From: Anarhynchus alexandrinus
Lineage: Eukaryota; Chordata; Aves; Charadriiformes; Charadriidae
Assembly: GCA_008711295.1 (NCBI GenBank)
Contig: VUYV01000123.1
Location: 144,014-208,013 of the forward strand
Direction of reading: 5' to 3'
Length of the DNA stretch: 64,000 nt
The position numbers and the translations under genes are program-made. The notes below the pieces were generated by a model that worked only from the letters and a program-made list of their open reading frames with translations, was not told the origin of the DNA and did not search any database. Positions 13,301-24,990 of the stretch are shown here, piece by piece. Each line of letters opens with the position of its first letter. The stretch's first letter is position 1.

Positions 13301-14035
13301 CTGTTGGTTGGATAGGAAGGACACACAAAATAGCCAGGTAACAGGGAATCTCCATCATCCATTATTGGGAAATCCAGATGGAAGATGAGTGGATAAATGG
13401 AGTAAAAGGAAGTGCTTATAGATTGACTTGCTTGTGGACTCTTGATTTCTGAATGTGGAGGGGTCAGTGGACATTTCTGTGGCACACAAGTTATTGTCTA
13501 GCATGGCTTTATCCTCGTATCACCCTCATGGTAGAAAGAAAAGGGGCAGCCACAATCACAAAGAAGGTTACCTCTCCCACAGCCATGTTCTGCAAGGGAA
13601 ACCTGCCCAAGCAGTGACGAAGCTGCTCTGAGCTCCGGCGGGTCCCATGGCATGACCAAAAAACATGGCAAACCTCCATCTGCCATTTAGATGTAGTTTG
13701 ATGTGCTGTGTGCTGTAGCATGGTGTTCCCATCAGTCCTAATCTTTTCTAGGCAGTTGTAATTGCATTAGTTCAAGTTATGTCATGTCTGAGGGCACAGG
13801 TGTCTAAACTTGTTGGAGCTGTTGCCTTTAGGTACCTTACTGGGGAATTAGCTCACTGACATTCATGTCCCGCCTTTCTGGAATACAGAGAAGGGTTATT
13901 TGTAAAATGGGTTCACCTACATCGCTAAGAAAAAGAAGGTTAGCTCAAGCACTGAACTCCCTATTGAACTCCTTATTGTCCACACAGCTTAACTGATAAC
14001 TCACTCCCAGTCTGGTTTTCGGTCATTTCAAAGTG
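7397..14035. other. Unique AT-rich noncoding sequence
   Basis: Over 6.6 kb with no recognisable gene and few repeats. A (CCTTG)n microsatellite lies at 7811-7830. The interval 8650-12990 is AT-rich with many short A and T runs and almost no open frames above 60 codons, which argues against coding exons. Frames of 60-107 codons at 13001-13721 overlap in different frames and have no recognised domain. Confidence 0.55.
7811..7830. repeat. (CCTTG)n microsatellite
   Basis: Three to four CCTTG units followed by degenerate CT-rich sequence. Confidence 0.8.
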
Positions 14036-15118
14036 TCACAGAATCACAGAGTGGTTTAGGTTGGAAGGGAGCTCTTGAGATCATCTAGTCAACCCCCTCT
14101 GCTCAAGTAGGGTCACCTAGAGCGGGTTGTCCAGGACCATGTTTAGACAGGTTTTGAATACTTCCAAAGAATCTCCACAACCTCCCTGGACCATCTGTTC
14201 CAGTGTTTGACCAGCTTCACAGTAAAAACATTTTTTGTTGCTTTCAGGTGGAATTCCAGGTGTTTTAACCTCTGCCCATTGCTACTTGTCCTGTCACTGG
14301 GCACTACTGAGAAGAGTCTGGCTGCCTCTTCTTCATCAATATATCAATTTATATTTTTATACACACTGATAAGGTCCTCCCCGCATCCCCCCACCCACAC
14401 GGTTTCTCGTCTCTGGGCTGAAGAGGCCCAGCTCTCTCAGACAGTATTCATGTGAAAGATCCCTTAATCATTTTCATGGCCCTTTGCTGGACTACCTCAA
14501 GCATGTCCATATCTTTCTTGTACTGGGGAGCCCAGAACTGGACACAGTACTGCAGATGCAACCTTACCAGTTCTGGGTAGAGAGGAAGGATCATGTCCAT
14601 TGACCCGCTGGCAATGCAGGTCAGGAATGCAGCCCAGAAAGCTGTCTGTTTCCTTTGCTGCAAGAACACATTATTATTATTATACACATTATTATATAAG
14701 CTCATGGTCAGCTTGGTGTCTGTGAGGACCCTGAGGTTCTCAGTAAAGCTGCTTTCCAGCCAGTTGGTCTTCGGTGTGTACTGTTACCTGGGGTTATTCC
14801 TCTCTGGATGTAGGACTTTGCACTTCCCTTTATTGAACTTTATGAGATTCTTTTCTGAGCAGTTCTTCAGCCGGTCAAGATCCCTCTGAATGGCCGCACA
14901 CCCATCTGGTGTGTCAGCCACTCACCCCATTTATTTTATTTTTTTTAATCTGTGAACTCTTTGAGGGTCTGTCCCTGTATCAGGTCATTAATGAAGAGAC
15001 TGAACAGTGTTAGCCCCAGTATTGACAACTGGTCAAGCATGAGAATGTTGTGGGAGAGAGTGTAAAAGCCTTACTGAAGTTGAGGTAAACAACATCCACT
15101 GCTAGCTCTACCAAAGTC
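14036..15118 (-). mobile_element. CR1 LINE, 1.1-kb 5'-truncated copy, antisense
   Basis: The plus strand begins TCACAGAATCACAGAG then GGTTTAGGTTGGAAGGG, the reverse complement of a CR1 3' terminus, and continues through the 3' UTR into reverse-transcriptase coding sequence. On the minus strand the frame 14448-14705 holds CR1 ORF2 residues (for example LQYCVQFWAPQYKKDM) from downstream of the reverse-transcriptase core. Further upstream, sequence matching the segment before it (GACAACATCCACTGCTAGC-like on the minus side) continues to about 15118, where similarity ends. The copy is broken by frameshifts and stops, an ATT microsatellite insertion (14671-14697) and an apparent internal deletion near 15030. 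It is an inactive fossil. The 3' end is sharp and the 5' end approximate. Confidence 0.93.
14671..14697. repeat. (ATT)n microsatellite inside CR1
   Basis: ATTATTATTATT followed by a second ATTATTATA block, interrupting the CR1 ORF2 remnant. Confidence 0.8.
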
Positions 15119-15490
15119 AACCCTCCTGTGCAGTTTTGGTGATAGTTCACTCCAGAGCTTGTTTCTGAAAGGTGTTACAGATCAGGCTGTACAACATGGC
15201 ACCCTCTGCTCTCTACAGACTTCCCATATTATTCCACCTGGTTTTGAACACAAAGAAACACCCACATATCCTACCACATCCCAGGGCATGCATCACATAC
15301 CCTTGAATTCATGCTGTAAAAACCCCACTTTGATAATGGTGAGAATGCCCTCAGTCTTCAGACACTTCAATCTGCAATAAGCACTCAAAATAGTCATCAT
15401 GACTCAGGGCTGAAGGAATACCACAGTGGGCAGAGAAGATCAAGGCCAGCAGCTACACGGTGGCCACCACTGTTTGACAGGACGCTTGGT
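15119..15490. other. Short noncoding spacer between CR1 copies
   Basis: No gene is recognised. The 73-codon frame 15159-15380 has no detectable domain. Part of 15400-15490 may be diverged CR1 belonging to the neighbouring sense fragment. Confidence 0.45.
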
Positions 15491-15625
15491 GATCTCCATG
15501 GATGCAAGCAAGTCCTTGCCATGAGCAACCTGATCTAGTTGAAGACGTCCCTGCTCATTGCAGGGCAGGTTGGAATAGATGAGCTTTAAAGGTCCCTTCC
15601 AACCCAAGCTGTTCTATGATTCTAT
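15491..15625 (+). mobile_element. CR1 LINE 3' tail, sense
   Basis: The sequence GAGCAACCTGATCTAG, then GGTCCCTTCCAACCC and the terminal TTCTATGATTCTAT are the last ~130 bp of a CR1 element in plus orientation. No ORF2 coding part is retained with certainty, and the 5' limit is uncertain by tens of bases. Confidence 0.85.
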
Positions 15626-17411
15626 CCTATGTGGCTTAAAACCCAGGGATCAGTTCCTGTCCTTTTTTTTGTCTGGAGGTAGAGGCATAGCCAGTTATTT
15701 TCAGCAGGGCTGCCTCTAACTGTTTTTATTGGAGGTTAGGAAAAGATTTTCTTCCTTCTGTTTTTCTCATTGTCTGATTGATAGGTGCATGCTCTGACTG
15801 CAAAATCCAGTCTAGTGCAGTTTTGTTCAGTAACCTATATTGTGCCATTAACATTTTTAAGATACTCAATTCCCAAGCCATACATGCAAAACAGGAAAAA
15901 AAAATTATTCCTGTCTGTATTCTTGGGGATTTTTATGGATCCCTTTTAACTTCCATGGTAGTTTCAGCTAACTGTGGCCTTATCAGGTAAAGTCACGTAC
16001 ATTTTATATTATAAGACCATAAGCAAAATTGTTTGTCTTTTTGAGCGCTTAGTTTTTGGTAAGACATGCACAAACCACTGATTTGCTCATTTGCCTGCCC
16101 TGCTGCCTGAGAACTATACTAATCACACCCTGTGGAGGCACCTGTGGACAAGTAAAGATGGAGGCTGCTGCACTAAATTTTGTTCCTTTTGAATAATCTT
16201 TTTGTTGTATCTCATTTCCAACTTTGTTTTGTAATTGCCACACTCTTGTACCTGTTCTTCCTCTGATCAGTCAAGCAGGTCATTATGCTCCTGACCTTAC
16301 TGTAGTCCATTTTCTTTCCCCAAAATGTTATTCTTATTTGATGGAATTTCTATTCTATTTATCACTAAATGATAATTTTGCTTAACAGAAGATCTCTCTC
16401 TCCTTCCAAAACTGCTCAGGTTCACTGGTTATGGTCCTCAATTATCCTTCCTTAGGGAAAAAATGCTATTTGCATAGACTTAGTAGTCTCCTTACCATTA
16501 CAACATTTACTTTATTTTCACTGAAAAAAACTTGTTACCAAATACAAGCCAGATGGTGGCTTATTTTTCCAAAAGATAACCTTTAATATAGGCAAACATG
16601 CTGCTCTGTCTCCAGGGAAAGAAAAATAATTTATGCCAATGATATCTCTCAAAAAAATTATTTTGCAGAGACTATAACCTCCATTTCTACATTTATTGAT
16701 CATTCTGTGTCTATACAAGTGAGTATGTCTCTCTCTTCTCTCTATTGGTGGTTCTTGTTTGTCTCTTTTACTTACTGTCCGATCGATAGACAAATTAATC
16801 TTCTTCCGATTTTGCACAAAGGGAACTTCACAATGGCTAGTCTAGAAACTCAGGTTTGATCATATGCTGTTGGGATTTTACTTTATTTTTAACACCAAAC
16901 AGGTGGGAGCTTCATCTCATAGCGTAATGAATGATGTTGCTCTCCAAATGTATTATTCACATCCAGTGTATAAATTCCCCTTATGGGTATAAACGCAGCT
17001 TTGAAAGATGCTGCGTTTTATTTGTTTGATTTCTTCAGCTTGGACTTTTCTTACCATGTTAGTGTTGTTGTCTCCGACTTTGTAATAGCCTGTGCATCTG
17101 TCCAGCTTAAAATTAATAATATTCCACTTACTGTCATGATCTACTGATGTTCTGCTGTGACATAAACAAATACTCCACTTAGGAAAGGTCATTTAAGGTA
17201 GTGCTTGTGTTGCCATCTTCCTTGTCTAAGCAATGAATGTCCTGCTGGCATTAGGACAGTTTTGCAAAATAATGCGCTCCATTGCAATCCTAGCTTTTCT
17301 CTTAAGTGTCAGGGATTTTCTGGGCTTATTGGTCATCGTGTGTTTAGCATGTTGTGTTTTCAGGGCATGGGCAAACTCAAGGGTCTCAGAAGTAAGTTAG
17401 TGACATAAGAC
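15626..17411. other. Unique AT-rich noncoding sequence
   Basis: No gene is recognised. Frames of 64-99 codons (for example 16518-16817 on the minus strand) are AT-driven and have no recognised domain. Confidence 0.5.
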
Positions 17412-17894
17412 AAGTGGACATGGTCTTCTCCAGAGAGACTAGGGCAACGAAGCTGGTGAGGGGTCTGGAGGACAAGTCTTATGAGGAACGACTGAGGGAA
17501 CTGGGATTGTTTAGCCTGGAGAAAAGGAGGCTGAGGGGAGATCTTATCACTCTCTACAACTACCTGAAAGGAGGTTGTAGAGAGGTGGGGGCTGACCTCT
17601 TCTCCCTACTGAAAAATGATAGGACAAGAGGAAATGGTTTCAAGTTATGCCATGAAAGGTTTAGATTGGATATTAGGGAATTTTTTTTTTTACTGAAAGG
17701 GTTATCAAACATTGGAATAGGCTGCCCAGGGAGGTGGTGGATTGTCCATCCCTGGAGGTGTTGAAAAAAAAGGGTAGACGTGGTACTTGGGGACATGGTT
17801 TAGAAGTGGTTTTGTCAGGTTAGGTTAATGGTTGGACTTGATGATCTTCAAGGTCCCTTCCAACCTCAACAGTTCTATGATCCTATGATTCTAA
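17412..17894 (+). mobile_element. CR1 LINE 3' fragment with ORF2 C-terminus, sense
   Basis: The plus-strand frame 17414-17764 reads through typical CR1 ORF2 C-terminal sequence, including [17 protein letters not shown] and [10 protein letters not shown], up to the segment before the 3' UTR. It then loses frame at a poly-T tract (about 17682-17692). The nucleotide sequence GAGGTGGTGGATTGTCC, then TTGATGATCTTCAAGGTCCC and the terminal TTCTATGATCCTATGATTCT complete the 3' end at about 17894. This is a 5'-truncated copy of about 480 bp, much better preserved than the other fragments but frameshifted and without endonuclease or polymerase core, so inactive. Confidence 0.95.
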
Positions 17895-18297
17895 AGCTGA
17901 ACAGTGTGGATATATGCTACTTGCGGCATTTGTAGCATGTGGCGCTAGGCATAGGTATCACTCTCTGGGAATAATATATTTAGTGGTGTTGCTTATTTAT
18001 CTACCATAGGAGCTAATGAAGGGCTGGCAGCCTTCAGGCTCAGCTCCCCAGAAATCCACTTGGTAGCCTATAAGCAAGGCAAGTGAAATAACAGGAACAA
18101 ACAGTCCACTTTTGGATGGAAACTCTCAGAATCAGCAGATTCTGAAACCCACGTGTGCTTTTTCACAACTTTGGCAACCTCATCTAATTTCTGAGAAATA
18201 TTTCACTTTTGATTAATCACCTGTCTCCATCCAAAAAAGTTCCATTGAAAGGCTTCTAACAAGTCATATGCATGGCTATAATTTCATAAAGCCCTAC
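17895..18297. other. Noncoding spacer before the LTR
   Basis: No gene is recognised. The last five bases (18293-18297, CCTAC) are the left copy of the target duplication of the following LTR. Confidence 0.6.
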
Positions 18298-18642
18298 TGT
18301 CCTGGTTTGAGGTAAAACTGAACCAATTTTGTTCAGGAACTTCGCTTCTTAGCTGGGCCTCTTCTAACTACTCAAATTAACTGCATATTGTACAGACAAT
18401 GTTCCCTCTCTCAGAGCCATAAGACCAATTGTCTAGAGCTGATGACCAGGCACGGTATGCAGAGAGGCTCTTGCTTATACTTATTGCTGTAACACCCAAG
18501 GTCAACCAACATGGTTATTTGCCCCGTTGGAGGGTCAGAAGCGGAAAAGCGTAGTGGGGTCCCACCTGCAGGGAGGAGCGGACAGGACAGGTGACCCAAA
18601 ACTGACCAACGGGGTATTCCATCCCATCTGCCTCATGCTCAG

Positions 18643-18650
18643 TATAAAAG
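18643..18650 (+). promoter_or_regulatory. TATA box of the LTR promoter
   Basis: TATAAAAG in the expected position about 345 bp into the LTR and about 240 bp upstream of its ATTAAA signal. It marks the probable U3 promoter of the ERVL LTR; present activity is unknown. Confidence 0.65.
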
Positions 18651-18890
18651 CTGAAGGATCAAAGGGTCAGCTCTCTTCCTTCAATGGCCGATGTCTGAGG
18701 AGGACTCTGTCTCTTTGTCTGCCTGTGATCCCGATCCTGAATGCAGATCTGGAATCCAGTTCCCGTCTGTCACTGAGTCCAGCCTGGGACTGCCCCAGTG
18801 CCAGACAGCGTCGTGATTGTCATCTCAAGAGCTTGATACGGTTTTGTATATATTTTTCATTATTTCTTTTTATTTTATTATTAATTTTTC

Positions 18891-18896
18891 ATTAAA
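18891..18896 (+). terminator. Polyadenylation signal in LTR
   Basis: ATTAAA preceded by a T-rich stretch, placed downstream of the TATA box as expected for the end of R in an LTR. Confidence 0.55.
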
Positions 18897-21800
18897 GTAG
18901 TTTAGTTCCTTCTAAACTTATAAGTCTCTTTTTTCCTCCTTTGCCTCTCTTTTTGAAGAGGGGTAGAGGGGAGCATCTGTCGGTCCCATCTGGGGTCCCC
19001 CAGGTCACCAGTAGCCGATTTGGCCTAAACCACGACACCTACATATACAACAGGATTTTTTTAAGGCAAGGTTTTCTAGAAACATAGAGTAAAAGTCCTT
19101 TTCTATCCCACAGAGATAGCAAAAGGCTGCTGACATGAGAGATGAAACAGACAAACTGAAAAGAAGATAAACAATCACACAATATTAGTTATTGTGTTAA
19201 ACTGTGGTATGAGCCTATCAGTGTACCATGGGACAGCCTATGGATTTTTTTACATATTTAGAATTAAATTTTTTTACTTTCCATTTCGAAGTGATATTTT
19301 CATTTAAGGTGGTGACCTAAATTAAACAAACACCAAGAAAAAGATAAAAAAAATTAAAAGTGAATGGAAAGTTATCTAAACTACAAATAAAATTATATAT
19401 TTCATTGGTAATGGAAGTGTTTTATATTGATCCAAAAATCTTCTTTCAAAAGCTTGGTTGGTTATTTTGCAAAAATACCTTAATTTGATTATTTGGTTCT
19501 TCTGGAAATGTTCTCACTTTCCCATTCTCTGTTCTATTTTGTTATTCTAGTGAAGAAAAATATAAATATTCATCCAGTTCTTTTCTGAGATGATTGTTAT
19601 TTCTCTGCATATGTTCCAGTCATAACCAGAAAAAGCTGAGATTGCAGCTTTCACTAGGAAAGTACTAGTACTACAAAAGAGTAGTAAGAAGCCTTTTTTT
19701 TTAATCATTATTACGTGAAACCATTGAGACAAAATTGAAAGCTATTGAGAAAAAAATAATCCAGCAATTATGACCACTCCTTCTTCTCTTACTTATCTGA
19801 TCCTAGATTTTCTTAAGGATGCCTTCCCTTTCAGTACATTTAATTTTGATAACTCCCTCCTTTGCATACCAAAATTATTAACAAAGGATACACTATTCAG
19901 TTCCAGTTCCAGATGTCAAAGCTTTTGTTGCTTCTCTTTCCAACCTGAAGAAAGGTTTCTATACCTAAAGGCTTGTCTAATTCTTCCACCCACATCAGTT
20001 GATCAAATAACAGATATTACCTCTGCCTGCAAATGTTGTCCTACCTGTATTTTTTTTATTACCATTGCAGCAAACTACTACTTTAGAGAGAGATGTTTTC
20101 TAAGTATTTTGTAGATCCTCTGTCTCTTCACTGACTATAGGGGAATGCAAGGGACATTGGTCTCCTAACTTAGGCACTTCATTAAGTAAGTTGAAACCAA
20201 TCTGTGCAAGATACCTACTTAAATCTTCATCCTTGCCGCCTCATCAGCTAACCAACTATTCAAGCAGCTCTGAAGATTTCTGTGTCACATGGTCAGAATG
20301 TCAGTACAGAAAAATCCACACTGTCGAAGTCAGAACACAGCATTAATTTAATTTCAGTTTTTAGTCATGTAGCTTTCAGATTGCAGAATATCCTTTCACA
20401 GAAAGAATTCCAATTGCCTGAACTTTATCTAAGGGCTTCTTGTCACCAGAAACCCTAGTGGGAGGATGCCTCAGCCTCTGGGGACCTGCAGTCTCACACC
20501 ATTGTGTTGCAGCTTCCAGGCCCACATTCCATTCTAAAGAGGGTGAAACCAGTGAATGCCATCCAACATTCACCCTGTGTGATTTGTCATAGTCACCAAG
20601 AAATCACTTTCTTGTGATATTTTGGGCAGACTCTCTTGAAGTATGTAAAAAAAAACAAACCCACCGCTCCTCCATGCCCTGAAATTGCCTCTGTGGCAAT
20701 GCTGGAAAACTATCTGTGCAATCTTTCAGGGGCTCTGTGTGGTTCTGCTTTCTCTCCTTCTGGTGCCTGTCTGAATGCTCTGCAAAGTCAAAGGAAACTG
20801 TAAAAGGAAAGGCTGCAGAACTCAACAGGAAAGGTGAGACAATGGCACAGATAAGAGCTTCAGGTTCCCAGCTTCAAAGGACTTCAGATAACAATGGCTA
20901 GGCCATCAAGTGATGGGAAGCATTTGCCTGTCTGGCTCCATATTTTCTGGGATCAAAAGACGAGGAAAAACCTCAAAGACCCTTGAAAAGGGAGGGGACC
21001 CTGGAGAATGCCCAGACTGTGTCAGTGAAAAAACGCTGGTGGGCTCCTCCTCCTACATTAAAGGAGGGAGTAGGCCACTTCTTTTGACACAGAAATTGAG
21101 AAGAAAACAGGCCTTCCCTTAGACAGGGTGGAGAAAACTTGGTAAATAATGCATGTGGGTAACATAATTTGAAAAATAATTTTCCCAGTATTGCATTCCT
21201 TCTGGCAAAAAAAAAAAAACAAAACCAAATGCTTTGCTTTCCATTACAAAAGTTTTCCTTATTACTGTAGAAGATATTCAGGCGCCTGGAAGAGAGCTGT
21301 TAGAATGACCAAGACTAGTTATATCTGTCTCTTATTCATAGCTAAGAGGATCATAAAATGTTGGAGGATGTATTTTGTATACTCCTCTAAGAATGGGCTC
21401 AATGAACCCTGTCACTTTTGAGGATGCATTCATAAATGGTTGGTAGTGTCTTACACTATGTATGTCACCCTGTGCATGGTATTAAGAAGACCATGTAGAT
21501 CATGTTCATAGAGAATATTAGTTTTTGCCTCCGGAAACTCCTCTGAACACAAATATTGTGGTCATCAGATCTACTCGCCCAGCATGGAGATCATTTACTT
21601 CTTTCCCACAAATATCTGCAGACCATGTGGTAGCTGACTGCACTAGAGCTGTTGATCATGAAAGCACATGAGCAAGAACAAAATTATTCATATTGTCAGG
21701 AAGTTATCTGGCTCTCTCTGGGCCTGTGGTAGCTATTACAGGAACATGTCACAGGTGTTGTGGTTTTCAAGCATTCAGGATTTGCTGATTGGCTTTTTAG

Positions 21801-22173
21801 CAATTGTTCACAAACCACCATAATAGATCACCCTTCCTTTCTGCAGCTCTGCAGCTTCTCCAGCACTTCTCTGTAAGACTAAGACAGTTGGAGTTTGTAA
21901 ACCTGGACTAATTCTGTGGTCAGTGGAAAGAAACGGGTATCTTCAGAACATGCTCATCATACCTCTTAGCTGTTTTTGGATGAGATGACTCAACCTTGGG
22001 AGCTGTTTATGTCTTAACACTGACAACAGAGAGGCAGTCAGTTTGCTGACTGAATTTTCTTATGCTCTTTTTTTCTTATACTTGTCAATGTGTTGACTTA
22101 AATATCTCACATATGTATGTGATATTAGAGATCTGCAAACCATGACCAACAAGAAACTTTCAAATAACTGAGT

Positions 22174-22216
22174 ATCTTAAGAAGAATCTTAAGATTCTTG
22201 AGAATCTTAAGAAGAA
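22174..22216. repeat. Local palindrome and direct repeat (ATCTTAAGAAGAA)
   Basis: ATCTTAAGAAGAA occurs at 22174-22186 and again at 22204-22216. Between and overlapping them, 22182-22199 is a perfect 18-bp palindrome, AAGAATCTTAAGATTCTT. The arrangement can form a small cruciform. No insertion-sequence or MITE family is recognised. Confidence 0.85.
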
Positions 22217-24783
22217 AAGACTAAAACCATATATTGTCATGCTGAATAATTAAATGGTAGCTGCAAAGGGGAAAGAAACATAGTATTTCATGAGACCGGT
22301 GGGTTAGGAAAATAATAGCCGCCTAACATTGCTGTAGGGTGTATTTAGGTTAGATTTGAAGAAAACCAAGTACAGTTATCAATTAAATAAGCAGTTGGTG
22401 AAGATTATGAGCTCTCTGTCCCTGGTAGTTTTTGAGAACTGGATGGACAAACATCTGCCAGGAGCAGTGAGCATTTGTCTTGCATGATCTACCCCACTGC
22501 AAGAAATAAATAATCTTATCAGGCTTCCTGTATCCCTGTTTTCTAAGGCTACATCGATACTGGTAAGTTAAATCTGCCTAAGATCATTTTCTGACATAAT
22601 ACCAGCTAGTATAGAGCAATGTGTATCTATAGTATTAAACTGCCTTCGCCACCCAAAACAAGGTGGCCAGCTCCACCCTACTCAAAATGGACACTGGCCT
22701 GTGCCAACTGCCAAATCATGCCCCAAAATTATTTGGGAAGCTGTTAACTAGTGTCAGTGAAAGTTGTGTGGAGACCCTCCTAGCACTTGAACAGTGCAGA
22801 TGATCAAGAGAAATTGTTCAGGAACATTCCCAGGCCCAGTTTAATTTACTAGTATAGCTATAACCTATAATTCTGTGGCCAAGTCTGTCCAAACTCTCAT
22901 CAGAACTGTTCTCAAACTGAAAAATGAAATAAAGCTCAATGTTCTCTACTCCTGAGAACAAGCAGTCTTTTAGTACTTGTACTGGCTAGTGAAGATTCTC
23001 TGTAGCTCTCATATTTAGACTTCTATCCTTTTTTTCTCAGTAGAGGGCATCCTTAGTACAGTCACTTCGGTAGTCTGTATCCATACAGCAAAGAGTGGGA
23101 GCGAACTTCATATTGCCTCCAAAGTAGACTAAACTGAGTAAACACTTGGTACATGTGCATATTTATGAGAAACACTAGGTCTTGTGGAACAATTTGGGCC
23201 AGTATTCACTTGAACAGGCTTTCCCCTCTTCACCATAATAGCCAAAAAGGGGGAATAGGGACTGGAAGACTAGAAAACATTTGTGAAAATTTCTCACTTA
23301 ACATTTTTTTGAGTAGAGAAAAAGAGCCAGTATGAGCATAGAGTTAAAATAGCATATTTAAGTTCTTTTCAGGAGAAGGAGGGGAGATTTCTCCATTTAC
23401 TTTAATTAAAGTTCTCCACAAGCTCTTTTTTTCCCCTTAGGTTTGGGAGCTTGGCAGGCTTTATGTTTTTTAAAAAAATCCAGCTTGCTCACTAGGCAAA
23501 TTTTCCCATGCTTTCAAAGCTGTACTGTTTAGGCAATCAAATGTTAATCCGACCACAGTCTAGCTTTTGCTTTCTTCCCAACAGCTTGATATCTATTGCC
23601 ATTAACGTTATACCCTCAGATGTAGGGTAGACAGTGATGTCGCTGTCCAGCACATAAGTGGTAACGAACTGCAGCACAAATAATGAATTGATAACATGCA
23701 TGTGTTCCTCACCCCCAGAGCATGTGCATGGGTAAGCCAGCTGCAAATGATTTATTCTACGTACCAAAGCTATACTAAATCAAGCCAAACAATATTGCCT
23801 TTTTTTTTTTTTTATAAGAGTGAAGTATTTCCCACGAAGCTGGTAACTTCTATCTATTAGCTTATAACCTATATAACCCAAATGTTTTGCTTTATAACAC
23901 TGTGCCAGTGGTAAGCATCAAAAAACATAAAGACAGTCTCTAGGGGTCTGTGTTAACTTAATAACTGGGAGAGTGAGCATGCAACTGAAATGAAGAAGGC
24001 ACGTCTAAGAAGGGAGTATAAAAGTGAAAGTCTAAATAGTTAAGAGATCTCAACCTTTGAAAAGAGGTTTTTCACTGAGTCTTACTTGCGAAGAGTTACC
24101 ACCATGAATATTTTGAAAAGCAGACCGATGTAAAACTTGAATTACAGCCCTTAAATCTACCTGATCTGTATTGCTCATCAGTGGTGCCTTTTACTGATAC
24201 ATTTAATGTTCATCTAGGATTCTGGTTAGAACTGGCAATAGGGAAAAAAACGCAGAGGAAGTTTTAAAAAATGCATTGTTTCATCTTTTTTCTAACATCT
24301 TCACTATAAAGGAGGTTTGCAATCAAACTTACGATAAAAAGTGCAACATTTCTTTATTAGAAGCTAAATTTGAATGACAATAATTTTGCTATGATTGTTT
24401 TTGATGATAAACTGGAAACAGCATACAGTGATCACTACCACATGTATTTAGACTTGGGTTGGCTAGACTTGTATTCTCCCAGGGAAACTGGGTACTTCAA
24501 CTGGATTTCATTTTTTAAAATTTATATCTCACTGAGAAATTTCCAACTTAGTTTCCAATCTATTTATTCACAAGCATTCTTAGGGTTTCCACTAACTGTT
24601 GCAGATGTTCTTTGCTAGCCTGGGTTCCGCAATCTTGGAACAAGCTCTCGGGAGAGAAAAGGCCTATTTTACGGGATCAGGCTGTTTATTCACGCTGAAG
24701 TCAAAAGGACTAGCTGTATCGTGTTGCAAACAACAGCAAATTATCTAAACAGATAGATTCCTTTTCATTACAAGGATAAATGT

Positions 24784-24834
24784 GCACGTACACACACATA
24801 CACACAGATAGACGCACAGCCACATGCACACGTA
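24784..24834. repeat. Degenerate (CA)n tract
   Basis: ACACACACATACACACAG-like sequence grading into interrupted CA dinucleotides. It is a decayed microsatellite. Confidence 0.75.
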
Positions 24835-24959
24835 TGCATGAACTGTTTGGGAGTAAATTTGAGAAAGAAAATGAGGGAGGGATGAGGTTAGAAAAAGTTA
24901 ATGGGAGAAAAATAACCCCCTCAGGCTTAACTCTGCTCCTGTCAAAGAGTAATAAAGGG

Positions 24960-24990
24960 GTTTTGTTTGTTTTGTTTTGTCTTGTTTTTC
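24960..24990. repeat. (TTTTG)n microsatellite
   Basis: TTTTGTTTGTTTTGTTTTG with a final C-interrupted unit. Confidence 0.8.

Larger units (their letters stand above)
18298..19037 (+). mobile_element. Solo LTR of an ERVL-type endogenous retrovirus, sense
   Basis: The element starts TGTCCTGGTTTGAGG and ends CTAAACCACGACA, the terminal sequences of a widespread neoavian ERVL-type LTR family as I recall it. It is bounded by identical 5-bp repeats, CCTAC at 18293-18297 and at 19038-19042; five-base duplications fit ERVL-class integrases. Internal signals support plus orientation: TATAAAAG at 18643-18650 at the end of U3, and ATTAAA at 18891-18896 as the polyadenylation signal. Length is 740 bp. 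No primer-binding site, gag, pol or env follows, so this is a solo LTR left by recombination between the two LTRs of a provirus. The 122-codon frame 18527-18895 inside it is a chance frame. The family assignment is from memory of the termini; the boundaries are read directly. Confidence 0.92.

Noticed and set aside
18527..18895. 122-codon plus-strand frame
   Set aside because: It spans the TATA box and polyadenylation region of the solo LTR.
20730..20833. Exon-like segment between TTTCAG and GTGAGA, open on the plus strand
   Set aside because: The translated segment is Cys/Phe/Trp-rich without a recognised domain, the acceptor tract is short, and such pairs are common by chance.
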